The translations under genes were made by a program, and so were the position numbers. Positions 15,280-23,794 of a stretch of DNA of 28,489 nucleotides are shown here, piece after piece; the stretch's first letter is position 1, and every line of letters begins with the position of its first letter. This DNA is from Bacilli bacterium (GTDB taxonomy: Bacteria; Bacillota_I; Bacilli_A; ML615J-28; CAG-698). Location of the stretch: positions 1-28,489 of the forward strand of contig JAEEJT010000204.1 in NCBI GenBank assembly GCA_016282055.1. Direction: 5' to 3'. The notes beneath the pieces were generated by a model, which worked only from the letters and a program-made list of their open reading frames with translations, was not told the DNA's origin and ran no database searches.

Positions 15280-15528
15280 ATGTTAGATAATAATCAAATT
15301 ATTGTTAAAATTCAAAATGTTTTAAATAAGATTCGTCCATATTTACAAAATGATGGTGGAGACGTTGAATTTAAAAAATTTGAAAATGGAATATGCTATG
15401 TTAAAATGCTTGGAGCTTGTCAAGGTTGTGGTAGTATTGATACTACTTTATCTGATTTAATTGAAGCATTTTTACTTGAAGAAGTTGAAGGCGTAATTGG
15501 AGTAGAATTAGTTAGTGATGAAGAATAA
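15280..15528 (+). CDS. NifU-like C-terminal-domain Fe-S cluster protein
   Basis: 82 residues, just the Nfu/NifU C-terminal domain. RPYLQNDGGDVEF (19-31) and the cluster-binding C47-x-x-C50 (CQGCGS) are intact. It probably carries a 4Fe-4S cluster and hands it to apo-enzymes. Its place after ispD-ispF is suggestive, because the last two MEP enzymes, IspG and IspH, are 4Fe-4S proteins. AGAGGAG precedes the ATG by seven bases. Confidence 0.92.
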   Translation: MLDNNQIIVKIQNVLNKIRPYLQNDGGDVEFKKFENGICYVKMLGACQGCGSIDTTLSDLIEAFLLEEVEGVIGVELVSDEE

Positions 15529-15886
15529 AGGTATTGTTATTTATTACACTTGTTTAATCATTGCCGCATTTATGATTATATTCTTTAGCTTGTATACTTT
15601 TAATCTAGAAGGTGATTATACTGGTTTTAGATATATCATAATGAGTTATGCTTTTGGAGGTGTTGTTTCTCTTGGAGCAATTTTTAGAGAAGCATTCTCT
15701 AATAATTTTATAAAAAAGAAACTTATTATTAAAATAATAGTTTTTGTTTTATTTAATATTATTAATGGTGTAGTCTTTATTATTAATCAAGATAATAAAA
15801 TTAGATTATATCAATTATTTGCAAGTTTGATAGAAATGGTTTATATTTTCTATCCAACTGTTGGAAAGGATCAAAATGAAAAATAA
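15518..15886 (+). CDS. Small four-helix membrane protein of unknown function
   Basis: 122 residues from the ATG at 15518, which lies inside the end of the Nfu gene. Hydrophobic segments lie at about 6-28, 39-56, 69-90 and 97-115, with a basic KKK loop between helices two and three. I do not recognise a family. Its stop overlaps the start of the thioredoxin-like lipoprotein gene, so the two may work together at the membrane. Four helices with no conserved Cys pair argue against a DsbB or CcdA electron carrier. Confidence 0.65.
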   Translation: MKNKGIVIYYTCLIIAAFMIIFFSLYTFNLEGDYTGFRYIIMSYAFGGVVSLGAIFREAFSNNFIKKKLIIKIIVFVLFNIINGVVFIINQDNKIRLYQLFASLIEMVYIFYPTVGKDQNEK

Positions 15887-16535
15887 ATATTTAATTTTCT
15901 TTTTGTTTATTTTTTCATTGTTTATGTTTACATCTTGTAAAAATAAAATTGATATTGATAAAGGGAAAGAAGAATTTTATTTAGAGTATTCTTATTATTT
16001 TAATGAAGAGAATACTAATAAACTTGTTAATAGAGAAAAGAATCCTTGGACTTGGTTTGATAAGGATACTTTTAAAGAAGCTATTGATAAGAATAAGGTA
16101 ATTAGTATTAGTTATGATGAGTTTTTAGATTTATTAAACTCTAATAAGAGATTTACAATTTATTTTGGTTTTAAACCAGAATCATATCAATGTCCATATT
16201 GTGTTATTACTTTACCTTATGCTATTAATGCTTGTTGTGAAAATAACCAAGATATGTATTATTTAAATATACGCCCTATGAGAGTTGCTAATGATGCTAA
16301 TACTTTAGATGAACTTGATAAGGCTCATGATTATTTATTAAATCTTGTTAAAGAATCATTTGCTGATTATCCTGAGGATACATTAAAAGCAGCAACATAT
16401 GTAACTTTTGAAAATGGTAAAGCTATTAAATATCATTTATCAACATATCAAGATAGCGAAGGAAATTGGGAAAAGATTTTAACTGATGAAGAAAAATCAA
16501 CTTTAACAAATGACTTTTTAGAGTTATTTAAATAG
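15876..16535 (+). CDS. Thioredoxin-like lipoprotein with a CPYC active site
   Basis: 219 residues. A lipoprotein signal ends in the lipobox FTSC (Cys21), so the mature protein is anchored on the outer face of the membrane. A thioredoxin-fold strand FTIYFGF (93-99) leads into SYQCPYCVITLPYA with C106 and C109, and the C-terminus has the usual VTFENGKAI strand pair. A disulfide exchange role on exported proteins is likely. The large stretch between CPYC and the C-terminal strand looks like bacteriocin-accessory or PedC-type thioredoxins. ATG 15876 follows AAAGGA by five bases. Confidence 0.75.
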   Translation: MKNKYLIFFLFIFSLFMFTSCKNKIDIDKGKEEFYLEYSYYFNEENTNKLVNREKNPWTWFDKDTFKEAIDKNKVISISYDEFLDLLNSNKRFTIYFGFKPESYQCPYCVITLPYAINACCENNQDMYYLNIRPMRVANDANTLDELDKAHDYLLNLVKESFADYPEDTLKAATYVTFENGKAIKYHLSTYQDSEGNWEKILTDEEKSTLTNDFLELFK

Positions 16536-16545
16536 TTTAAATTAT

Positions 16546-16578
16546 GCTACATTTGAATTATTCATTTGTAGCTTTTTT
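16546..16578 (+). terminator. Rho-independent terminator of the PAS/GGDEF-isp operon
   Basis: GCTACA (16546-16551) pairs with TGTAGC (16567-16572). Inside, TGAA and TTCA continue the stem across two mismatches, and a T6 tract follows (16573-16578). Confidence 0.78.
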
Positions 16579-16587
16579 AATTACATC

Positions 16588-16616
16588 TTTAAAAATAAAG
16601 CTATTTGTGGTACAAT
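16588..16616 (+). promoter_or_regulatory. Promoter of the t6A operon
   Basis: TACAAT (16611-16616) with extended TGG and a weak TTTAAA 17 bases upstream. The leader to the ATG at 16640 would be under 20 bases and contains GGTGAAG. Confidence 0.6.
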
Positions 16617-16639
16617 ATATAAGAAATTATGGTGAAGAT

Positions 16640-17083
16640 ATGAAAAAAGAAATAATTATAAATAGTGATAATTTAATGCAAGAACTTGGTGAAAAGATTG
16701 GTAGATTATGTTTTCCTAATACTTTAATTACTATGGAAGGTGATTTAGGTGCTGGAAAGACTACTATGACTAAAGGTATTGGGAAAGGTCTTGATATTAA
16801 AAGAGTTATTAACTCACCAACGTTTACTATTATGAAAATATATGAAGGTAGACTTACTTTATATCATATGGATGTATATCGTATTGATGAGAATAGTGGA
16901 GATGACTATCTTGAAGAGTATTTTCAAAATGGTGGAGTATGTGTTATTGAGTGGGCTGGTAATATTGAAGGTATGATTAAAGATAATCATATGAAAATAA
17001 ATATCCTTATTAATAAAGATAATTCTCGTAAAGTAATTATTGAAGGAAATAACGAGTATGAAAGGATTATAGATAAGTTATGA
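16640..17083 (+). CDS. tsaE: TsaE, ATPase of t6A tRNA modification
   Basis: 147 residues. Walker A GDLGAGKTT (34-42), SPTFTIMKIYEG, HMDVYRI and VIEWAG are the standard TsaE blocks. It works with TsaB and TsaD to transfer threonylcarbamoyl to A37 of ANN-decoding tRNAs. The ATG at 16640 after GGTGAAG gives the normal length; an ATG at 16544 would start inside the upstream terminator and add 32 unrelated residues. Confidence 0.95.
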   Translation: MKKEIIINSDNLMQELGEKIGRLCFPNTLITMEGDLGAGKTTMTKGIGKGLDIKRVINSPTFTIMKIYEGRLTLYHMDVYRIDENSGDDYLEEYFQNGGVCVIEWAGNIEGMIKDNHMKINILINKDNSRKVIIEGNNEYERIIDKL

Positions 17084-17670
17084 AAAGTATATTAATTGAT
17101 ACTTCTACGAATAATCTATTTGTATCATTTTATGATGATACAAATAAAGAAAGAATATATTTTAGTAATATTTTAAGTCATAATAATCATAGTGAAAATA
17201 TTATTAATGTTATTGAAGAAGGGTTAAAAACAAATAACCTTGAAGTAAAAGATTTTGATAATGTTATTTTAGGATATGGGCCTGGTAGTTATACTGGTTT
17301 AAGAGTTGGTATGACTGTTGGTAAAATGATCAGTTATTTACTTAATAAAAATCTTTATGTTATTTCTAGTTTAAGTTTTGTTAGTAGTGGTTATTTTGAT
17401 AAAGATGGAATATATGCTATCTATAATGTTGCTAAGAAAGATTATTGTTACTGTAAAGTTGTTGAAGTTAAGAATGGTAATGTAAATATTCTTGAAGATG
17501 ATAAATTTATTACTGATTGTGAATTTAATGATTTAGTTAGTAAATATAATGCTAAAGTTATAAATCAAGATAATTATTTAATTAACGAAGAAGAAATTAA
17601 AAAACAAATGGTTTTAGTTGATAATATTCATGATTTAGTTCCTAACTATTTAAGAAAGGCAAATTCATGA
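17080..17670 (+). CDS. tsaB: TsaB, t6A complex partner
   Basis: 196 residues. GYGPGSYTGLRVGMTVGKM is the signature of this inactive TsaD paralogue, which bridges TsaD and TsaE. It starts within the ATGA overlap at the end of tsaE and ends in another ATGA overlap with rimI, so the three are translationally coupled. Confidence 0.94.
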   Translation: MKSILIDTSTNNLFVSFYDDTNKERIYFSNILSHNNHSENIINVIEEGLKTNNLEVKDFDNVILGYGPGSYTGLRVGMTVGKMISYLLNKNLYVISSLSFVSSGYFDKDGIYAIYNVAKKDYCYCKVVEVKNGNVNILEDDKFITDCEFNDLVSKYNAKVINQDNYLINEEEIKKQMVLVDNIHDLVPNYLRKANS

Positions 17671-18110
17671 AATATAATATAAGACAAATGGAAATTGAAG
17701 ATATTAACACTATTATTAAACTTGAAGAAGATATCTTCAAAGAGTCTTTAGGATATGATATGTTATATAGTGAGTTAAAACTTAATCCTTATGCATATTA
17801 TTTTATTCTAGAGATTGATGATGAAATTAAAGGTTATATTGGAACTTGGATTGAAGAAGGTCATAGTGAGATTATTAACTTTTTAGTTGACAAAGAATAT
17901 CAACATCAAGGATATGGATCTATTATGCTTGATTTTGTTATTAATCTTGTTAAGATGAGTAATGTTCCTAATATTAGTTTAGAAGTTAGAAGTTCTAATG
18001 AGAATGCTATTAAACTTTATAATAAGTTTGGTTTTAAGTATTCTCATACAAGAAAAGAATACTATAGCAATAAAGAAGATGCTTTAGTAATGATTTTGGA
18101 GGTAAAATAA
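17667..18110 (+). CDS. rimI: RimI-type ribosomal-protein N-acetyltransferase
   Basis: 147 residues of GNAT fold. The acetyl-CoA loop is QHQGYGSIML, followed by ISLEVRSSNENAIKLYNKFGF and the C-terminal YY...EDALVMIL strand, the RimI pattern. RimI acetylates the N-terminal alanine of ribosomal protein S18 in bacteria where it was tested. Its place between tsaB and tsaD is common in Bacillota. It ends in a TAATG overlap with tsaD. Confidence 0.9.
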   Translation: MKYNIRQMEIEDINTIIKLEEDIFKESLGYDMLYSELKLNPYAYYFILEIDDEIKGYIGTWIEEGHSEIINFLVDKEYQHQGYGSIMLDFVINLVKMSNVPNISLEVRSSNENAIKLYNKFGFKYSHTRKEYYSNKEDALVMILEVK

Positions 18111-19066
18111 TGCTTGTTTTAGGTGTTGAAACTAGTTGTGATGAAACAAGTGTAAGTATTGTAAGAGATGGTAAAGAGGTATTAGCTAATACAATATACA
18201 CTCAAATAGATATACATAAATTATATGGTGGTGTTGTACCAGAAGTTGCTAGTCGTCATCATTTAAGAAAGATTACATATGTTTTTAGTGAATGTTTTAA
18301 AGAAGCAGGATGTAAACCTGAAGATATTGATTTAGTATGTGTTACAACTCATCCCGGTTTAATAGGATCTTTACTTGTTGGCATTAATGCTGCAAAAACA
18401 TTTGCTCTATGTTTTAATAAAAAACTAATTGAAGTAGATCATATAGTAGGTCATATTTATGCTAATTACATCGAACATGACTTTAAGTTTCCAATGATAG
18501 CTTTAGTTGTAAGTGGTGGTCATACTGAACTCGTCTTAATGAAAAAACATTATGATTTTACTGTTTTAGGTGAAACATTAGATGATGCGGTTGGTGAAAG
18601 TTATGATAAAGTTGGTAGAGTTATGAATCTTGAGTATCCTGCTGGAGCTAAAGTTGATAAACTTGCTCATGAAGGATCTCCTACTTATGATTTACCAATT
18701 CCATATGTTAATAAAGATAGTTATGACTTTAGCTTTAGTGGTTTAAAGAGTGCTGTTTTAAATTTAAGTAATAAAGCTAAAATGAAACATGAAGAACTTG
18801 ATTTAAAGAATTTAGCAAGTTCATTTCAAAATAGTGTCGTTAGAGTTTTAACTGATAAGACAATCAAAGCTTGTCTTGAGTATAATGTTAAACAGGTTGT
18901 TATTGCTGGTGGTGTTGCTGCTAATAGAGGTTTAAGAGAAACTTTAATGACTGAAGCTAGTGAAAAGGGAATTGAGGTATGTTTCCCTAAGATGGTTTAT
19001 TGTACTGATAATGCGGCGATGATTGCTGTTGCCGGTTATTTTAAATATCTTGAGGAAAATAACTAA
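18110..19066 (+). CDS. tsaD: TsaD, tRNA N6-adenosine threonylcarbamoyltransferase
   Basis: 318 residues, slightly short for the family. GVETSCDETSVSIV, metal ligands H111 and H115 (DHIVGHIYA), ALVVSGGHTEL, AGGVAANRGLRE and the C-terminal DNAAMIA are all present. It is the catalytic subunit that attaches threonylcarbamoyl from TC-AMP to A37. Last gene of its operon; no strong terminator hairpin follows before the next promoter at about 19094. Confidence 0.97.
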   Translation: MLVLGVETSCDETSVSIVRDGKEVLANTIYTQIDIHKLYGGVVPEVASRHHLRKITYVFSECFKEAGCKPEDIDLVCVTTHPGLIGSLLVGINAAKTFALCFNKKLIEVDHIVGHIYANYIEHDFKFPMIALVVSGGHTELVLMKKHYDFTVLGETLDDAVGESYDKVGRVMNLEYPAGAKVDKLAHEGSPTYDLPIPYVNKDSYDFSFSGLKSAVLNLSNKAKMKHEELDLKNLASSFQNSVVRVLTDKTIKACLEYNVKQVVIAGGVAANRGLRETLMTEASEKGIEVCFPKMVYCTDNAAMIAVAGYFKYLEENN

Positions 19067-19093
19067 ATTATATAATTTGTAAATAATTTTATA

Positions 19094-19122
19094 TTGTAAA
19101 AATGTATTTTTTAAGGTATAAT
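19094..19122 (+). promoter_or_regulatory. Promoter of the BspA-type lipoprotein gene
   Basis: TTGTAA (19094-19099), a 17-base spacer and TATAAT (19117-19122), with TGGAGGA (19141-19147) before the ATG at 19152. Confidence 0.75.
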
Positions 19123-19151
19123 ATAGTAGTTGTTATACATTGGAGGATAAT

Positions 19152-20459
19152 ATGAAGAAAAGATTAATAGGTTTTCTAGTAATTATATTATGTGCATTTG
19201 TACTTGTTGGCTGTGGCAAAGGTAATTCATACAAAGTATGGAGTAATTATGTCAAAGCTGTTAATAAAGGCAATATTACACAAGTTGCTGAAACTTTCTA
19301 TGATAAGAAGACTGAAGCTACTAACTATGAAACATTTATTTCAGATAATACTTATCTTAATGATTTAAAGAAAGTTAAGACTTTAAAGTATGAAGAAGAT
19401 ATTTGCTGTGATTTTTCTAGTCAAACTATGAGAGTTGCATATTATCATGCCAATGTTGAGGCTGAGATTACAACAACATCTGGAAAAGAAAAAGGAAGTT
19501 TTGAATTATACTATTATGAAAATGCTAATGGTATATTCTTCTGTACTCCAGTTGAATTAGTTGATTCTAATAATCTTGGTAATAAGAGTAATACATATTA
19601 TGATCAAAAAGTATATATGACAGAAAAAGATTATAGTTATCGTGAAGAAGAAGATAAAGTAATTTACATTTCTCAAAACAATAATGTAAAAGATTTAGTT
19701 ATTCCTGAAACTATTAATAATAAACCTGTTACTGAAATTGCTGAATATGCATGCTTTAAATATAATAAGATTTTATGTTTTACACTTAGAAGTAGTAAAA
19801 TGACTAGTGTAAAAATTCCTGCAACTGTTGAAACTATTGGTAAATATGCTTTCTATCAATGTGTTAAACTTCAAAGTCTAGATATTCCATCTTCTGTTAA
19901 TTATATTGATAGAATGGCATTTTCTGGATGCAAGAGTATTAAAGAAGTTGTATTTGAACATGAAACAAATAATGTAAGTTATGATATTATTCCTAGTGTT
20001 TCTACTGGTGTTATTAATATTAATAATGCTAGAAACTTACTTGTTGGTGATATTATGATATTAACTACAGATGATGATTCTATAGTATTAGAATGGAGTG
20101 TAAGTGATACAGGTGTTGCATCAATTGATGCTTCTACTGGTAAACTTACAGCAAGAAATGCTGGAACTGTTACTATTACAGCTTGTCAAAAGACAAATCC
20201 TAATAATAATTGTCAAGTTACTATTACAGTATCAACTCCAGATGTTTTATGTAAGATATCTAGTGATGCTTTTAATAGACTTGATAAGTTAGAAAAATTA
20301 ACATTAAAAGCAACAAACCCAACAACCATTAAAATTGATGGTTCTGTTTCTTTTGCATTAAATAAAACTTGTAAGATTTATATTCCTAAAGGAAGTATGG
20401 ATTCTTATCTTGCAAGTGATGCTTGGAAAGCATATGCAGGTCAACTTGTTGAATATTAA
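19152..20459 (+). CDS. BspA-type leucine-rich-repeat lipoprotein with an inserted Ig-like (Big_2) domain
   Basis: 435 residues. The signal ends in the lipobox LVGC (Cys21), so it is lipid-anchored outside the cell. After a globular N-terminal domain (to about 150) come BspA-type repeats: DLVIPETINNKPVTEIAEYA, SVKIPATVETIGKYAFYQC and SLDIPSSVNYIDRMAFSGC. A bacterial Ig-like domain follows at about 285-355 (VGDIMILTT, WSVSDTGVASID, GKLTARNAGTVTITA). The repeat pattern then resumes (KISSDAFNRLDKLEKLTL) and closes with the typical IYIPKGSMDSYLASDAW cap. Such proteins bind host or bacterial surfaces or glycans. The ATG after GGAGG was chosen over TTG at 19140. Confidence 0.88.
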   Translation: MKKRLIGFLVIILCAFVLVGCGKGNSYKVWSNYVKAVNKGNITQVAETFYDKKTEATNYETFISDNTYLNDLKKVKTLKYEEDICCDFSSQTMRVAYYHANVEAEITTTSGKEKGSFELYYYENANGIFFCTPVELVDSNNLGNKSNTYYDQKVYMTEKDYSYREEEDKVIYISQNNNVKDLVIPETINNKPVTEIAEYACFKYNKILCFTLRSSKMTSVKIPATVETIGKYAFYQCVKLQSLDIPSSVNYIDRMAFSGCKSIKEVVFEHETNNVSYDIIPSVSTGVININNARNLLVGDIMILTTDDDSIVLEWSVSDTGVASIDASTGKLTARNAGTVTITACQKTNPNNNCQVTITVSTPDVLCKISSDAFNRLDKLEKLTLKATNPTTIKIDGSVSFALNKTCKIYIPKGSMDSYLASDAWKAYAGQLVEY

Positions 20460-20464
20460 TAACT

Positions 20465-20495
20465 AATAGGTTAGTTTAATACTAACCTATTTTTT
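20465..20495 (+). terminator. Rho-independent terminator after the lipoprotein gene
   Basis: AATAGGTTAGT (20465-20475), loop TTAAT, ACTAACCTATT (20481-20491), then TTTT: a perfect 11-bp stem. Confidence 0.9.
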
Positions 20496-20752
20496 ATGCC
20501 CAAAATTTAAGATATATTATAAATGCTATTTATATTATTACACATTCATTTTGTATATAAAAATAGATTATAGAAGAAAATAGATATCTAATTTTTAAAT
20601 TTATATATATTTTAAAAGAAGTAAGAAATTATTATCAAGAACAAAATATTTTAATACTGTTAGATCGTTTTTATTTAGGATATTTTTATTTAATAATTTA
20701 AAATGTAATTTTTTATAAAATTTATACAAATATAATTTATTTTTGTGTTGTA
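20496..20752. other. AT-rich intergenic stretch without a recognisable gene
   Basis: About 260 bases between the terminator and the next promoter. All frames are broken by frequent stops, no start with a ribosome site opens a usable frame, and I see no tRNA, riboswitch-like stem or repeat. It may simply be spacer or upstream activating AT tracts. Confidence 0.6.
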
Positions 20753-20781
20753 TTGAAAATAGACCTCTTTTGTGCTATAAT
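20753..20781 (+). promoter_or_regulatory. Promoter of the membrane/coiled-coil/glnS/pcrA/ligA operon
   Basis: TTGAAA (20753-20758), a 17-base spacer and TATAAT (20776-20781) with extended TGC, followed by AAGGAT seven bases before the ATG at 20804. Confidence 0.78.
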
Positions 20782-20803
20782 GGTTTTAATAAGGATGAAA
20801 TAA

Positions 20804-21772
20804 ATGAGTAACTTTAGATTTAGACCGAATAAAAAAGAGTACATATTTGAAAAAGATCTTAAAGGTAATACTGTCAAAAAGACTATTTTATTTACTCTTG
20901 AGGATTATGCAATGGATAATCATGATGCAATGACTAATCCATTCTTATATCGTAATAAAGAGCATATATTAATGTCTATTGAGGATTTTGCTACTTTTTA
21001 TAAACCTGGTCTATTTAAGAAGAAAAAAGTTGTTTATCTTAGAAGTGTTATTCGTAATGAAAATATAAGTAAATTTAGAAGATGGCATGAATTTAAAAAG
21101 TTCGTTAATAATTCTAAGAATGATTATTTAGAGACATTATCGAATATTAAACTTAAAAAGATTCAAACTGAAACAAATTTTAGTTTAGTTAAAAAAGTTA
21201 GGGTTAATAACTTTTTAAAAATAATAGCTTTTATTGTTATTATATTTAATCTAATATTTACTTTATTTTATGATTTCTTTAAATGGAATTTATTTTCAAA
21301 AACTTTCTTAAAAGGAGTTTATAATAAGTTAAGTATTTATAGTAGTAAAATGTTACCTATATTTATAATATCTGTTTGCTTAACTATTATATATTTACTT
21401 TATAAGTTTTTGTTTTTAAATTCTTTTATGTTTAAAGTGCATAGACAAAAAAATATCTTTGCAAGGTTTAATACAAATTATAAAAAATCAATAAAAGAGT
21501 TTAAAAAAGGTTATAGAAAACTTTATATGTATTATAAAAGGGCAATACATTCTCATACATTATATTTCCCTTGTTATGATATGAATGCTATTTGGTCATT
21601 AAAGATTAATTACTATTCTTTACTTGAAATTAATGACGATATTGAAAAAGTTGGTATTAAGATTATTAAGATACGTAGAACTAATAAACTTATTGTATCT
21701 TTAATGTATTTATTAATGGTTGGTTTAAATGTATTTTTATTGGTTAAAACAATCATTTTATTATTTAATTGA
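20804..21772 (+). CDS. Three-helix membrane protein of unknown function
   Basis: 322 residues. A charged N-terminal cytoplasmic-looking region (1-135) is followed by helices at about 137-158 and 184-206, a basic loop of about 90 residues and a last helix at 298-320. No signal peptide and no family I recognise. It is the first gene of the operon and is separated by 21 bases from a coiled-coil protein gene, so the two may form a membrane-attached structure. That link is inference. Confidence 0.65.
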   Translation: MSNFRFRPNKKEYIFEKDLKGNTVKKTILFTLEDYAMDNHDAMTNPFLYRNKEHILMSIEDFATFYKPGLFKKKKVVYLRSVIRNENISKFRRWHEFKKFVNNSKNDYLETLSNIKLKKIQTETNFSLVKKVRVNNFLKIIAFIVIIFNLIFTLFYDFFKWNLFSKTFLKGVYNKLSIYSSKMLPIFIISVCLTIIYLLYKFLFLNSFMFKVHRQKNIFARFNTNYKKSIKEFKKGYRKLYMYYKRAIHSHTLYFPCYDMNAIWSLKINYYSLLEINDDIEKVGIKIIKIRRTNKLIVSLMYLLMVGLNVFLLVKTIILLFN

Positions 21773-21793
21773 AAGGATAATTAGGAATTTAAA

Positions 21794-23794
21794 ATGGAAC
21801 AAAACAAAGAAGAATTACAAAAAGAAACTAAAAAACCAGCTGTTAAGAAGTTAACTGATGCCGAAAAAGAAAAGTTAAAAGAAAAAGAACGTCTTGCTAA
21901 AGAAAAAGCTAAAGCTAAAGAGAAAGAAAAATTAGCTAAAGAGAAAGAAAAGCAAAAAGAGAAAGAAAAACTAGCAAGAGAAAAAGAGAAAGCAAAAGAG
22001 AAAGAACGTTTAGCTAAGGAAAAAGAAAAACAAAAAGAGAAAGAAAGATTAGCTAAAGAAAAAGAGAAAGCAAAACAAAAAGAACGTCTTTCTAAAGAAA
22101 AAGCTAAAGAAAAGGAAAAGCTAGCAAAAGAAAAACAAACTAAACCTAAAACTATTGTTAAGAAAGATGATAGTTTAAGTAAAAAGATTATTATTGAACC
22201 GGAAAAGAAGAAATCTTTAGAAGATATTGTTAAACATGATAATAAAGAAGTTAAAGATAAAGAAAATGATAAACCACTTGATCATGTTGAAATATTAAGA
22301 AAGAAGATGGAAGCTCAGAAGAAGTTAAATGAAACTCCTATTGAGAAGAAAGATAATGATATTATTACTAAACTTCAAAAGGTTAGTGTTGATGATGATG
22401 TTGAAGTAAGTAATGATAATAATGAAGAAGCTAACTTAAAAGAGCAAATTGAATTATTAACAAAACAATTATCTGAAAAAGATGAAGTTATAAATAAAAC
22501 TAATGCTGAGTTAAATGATAAGATATCTGAACTTACAATTCTTACAAACTCTATTGCATCTAAAACTACTGAAGCTGAATTATTGAAGAAAATTGATGAG
22601 TTAAAAGCTGAAAATGAAAAATTAAAGAATAATAAAGTAGTTGAAGTAAGTAATGAGGTTAAAGAAGAAGCTGTTAAGAAAGAAGCAACTCCTATTGATA
22701 TTAATAGTGATTTAGTAAAAGATATTGTTAGTAAAGGTGATATCTTATTACGTATAAAACTATTAAATGAAAGAATTGCTGAAAAAGATGCTCAAATTAA
22801 AATTGTTGAGGATGAACTTAATAGTTTAAGTGAAGAAGATATTGTTGCAATTGAATTTAAAAAACAAATTAATTCTATTAGAGATAGTAGAAATGAATTT
22901 GTAAAGAATGCAAATGATGAACTTGTAATATTATCTAATCAAATTAAACAAACTGAAGAAAACTTACTTACTAAGAAAAGAAGTCTTGCTAGTAAGAAGG
23001 AAGAAATTAGTGCATTTGATGAAAATATTAAGACTCAAAGATTATCATATGCTGAAAAAGATGAACAATTAAGTATTAGATCTAGAATGTATGCTGAATG
23101 TGATGCTTTATCTGTTGATGTTAGTATATATGATGAAGAGTTTAAAAAGTTATGTAGTAGATATAAAAAGATTTTATCATTCTCTGAAGAAAAAGCTAAT
23201 GAGTTTAATGAACTTGAAACTAATTTAATTTCTTTATATTTAAAGAAACTTAAAGATGAAAAAGTTGAAAATGATGAGAATTATAAAGAATCTATTGAAG
23301 AACGTGATAACTTACTTAATGAACTTAATAATTTAAATCAAATATATGAACAAATTAAAGATATTAAACAAGCTGAGATAAATGTAAGTACTGATGAACT
23401 TCAAAAAGCTTTTGCTAAGGTTTGTGGAAAACTTAGTAAAATTGATACATGCCTTGAAGAAAGAACATGTGTTGAAGAAGTTTTAAGAACTGTTGATCCT
23501 GAAGTTTCTGCTTATTTAAATGCTTTTAATGAAAAAGAAATTATTCTTTATAACATTAATGATAAGAAATCCAAGATGACAAATGAAAACAAACAAAGAT
23601 TTGAATTAATCATTAATGATGATAATGAAAAGATTAGTTATCTTGATGGTATTATTCAAAATTATGAGAATAATGAAAAAGTACTTTTCTATAAGAATTT
23701 AATTAAGAGTATTGAAGAACTTAAAGATAAAAGAAAAGTATTTGCATCAAAAGCAGATGAACTTAAAGAACAAATTAAGGCATTAAATAAATGA
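21794..23794 (+). CDS. Coiled-coil protein with N-terminal 13-residue K/E repeats
   Basis: 666 residues, no signal or membrane segment. Residues 29-93 are five tandem 13-residue units of the form KEKE(K/R)LA(K/R)EK(E/A)K(A/Q), followed by two diverged copies to about 116. The rest is highly charged and helical, with long stretches likely to form coiled coils (about 170-290 and 310-420, and again at 480-660). No enzymatic motif is seen. A structural or tethering role is likely. It overlaps the next gene by ATGA. AGGA (21783-21786) is the ribosome site. Confidence 0.75.
   Translation: MEQNKEELQKETKKPAVKKLTDAEKEKLKEKERLAKEKAKAKEKEKLAKEKEKQKEKEKLAREKEKAKEKERLAKEKEKQKEKERLAKEKEKAKQKERLSKEKAKEKEKLAKEKQTKPKTIVKKDDSLSKKIIIEPEKKKSLEDIVKHDNKEVKDKENDKPLDHVEILRKKMEAQKKLNETPIEKKDNDIITKLQKVSVDDDVEVSNDNNEEANLKEQIELLTKQLSEKDEVINKTNAELNDKISELTILTNSIASKTTEAELLKKIDELKAENEKLKNNKVVEVSNEVKEEAVKKEATPIDINSDLVKDIVSKGDILLRIKLLNERIAEKDAQIKIVEDELNSLSEEDIVAIEFKKQINSIRDSRNEFVKNANDELVILSNQIKQTEENLLTKKRSLASKKEEISAFDENIKTQRLSYAEKDEQLSIRSRMYAECDALSVDVSIYDEEFKKLCSRYKKILSFSEEKANEFNELETNLISLYLKKLKDEKVENDENYKESIEERDNLLNELNNLNQIYEQIKDIKQAEINVSTDELQKAFAKVCGKLSKIDTCLEERTCVEEVLRTVDPEVSAYLNAFNEKEIILYNINDKKSKMTNENKQRFELIINDDNEKISYLDGIIQNYENNEKVLFYKNLIKSIEELKDKRKVFASKADELKEQIKALNK
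21878..22072 (+). repeat. 39-bp tandem repeats encoding a charged helix
   Basis: Five in-frame 39-base units encode 13 residues each. The last residue alternates Ala, Gln, Ala, Gln, Ala, so the underlying unit may be 78 bases that expanded by duplication. The composition, almost only Lys, Glu, Ala, Leu, Arg and Gln, fits a single alpha-helix. Confidence 0.8.

Noticed and set aside
20496..20752. A decayed gene or small RNA in the AT-rich gap
   Set aside because: All frames are broken by many stops, and no stable stem or terminator is seen within it.
21878..22072. A CRISPR array or minisatellite outside coding sequence
   Set aside because: The units are contiguous with no spacers, keep the reading frame and lie within a long open gene.
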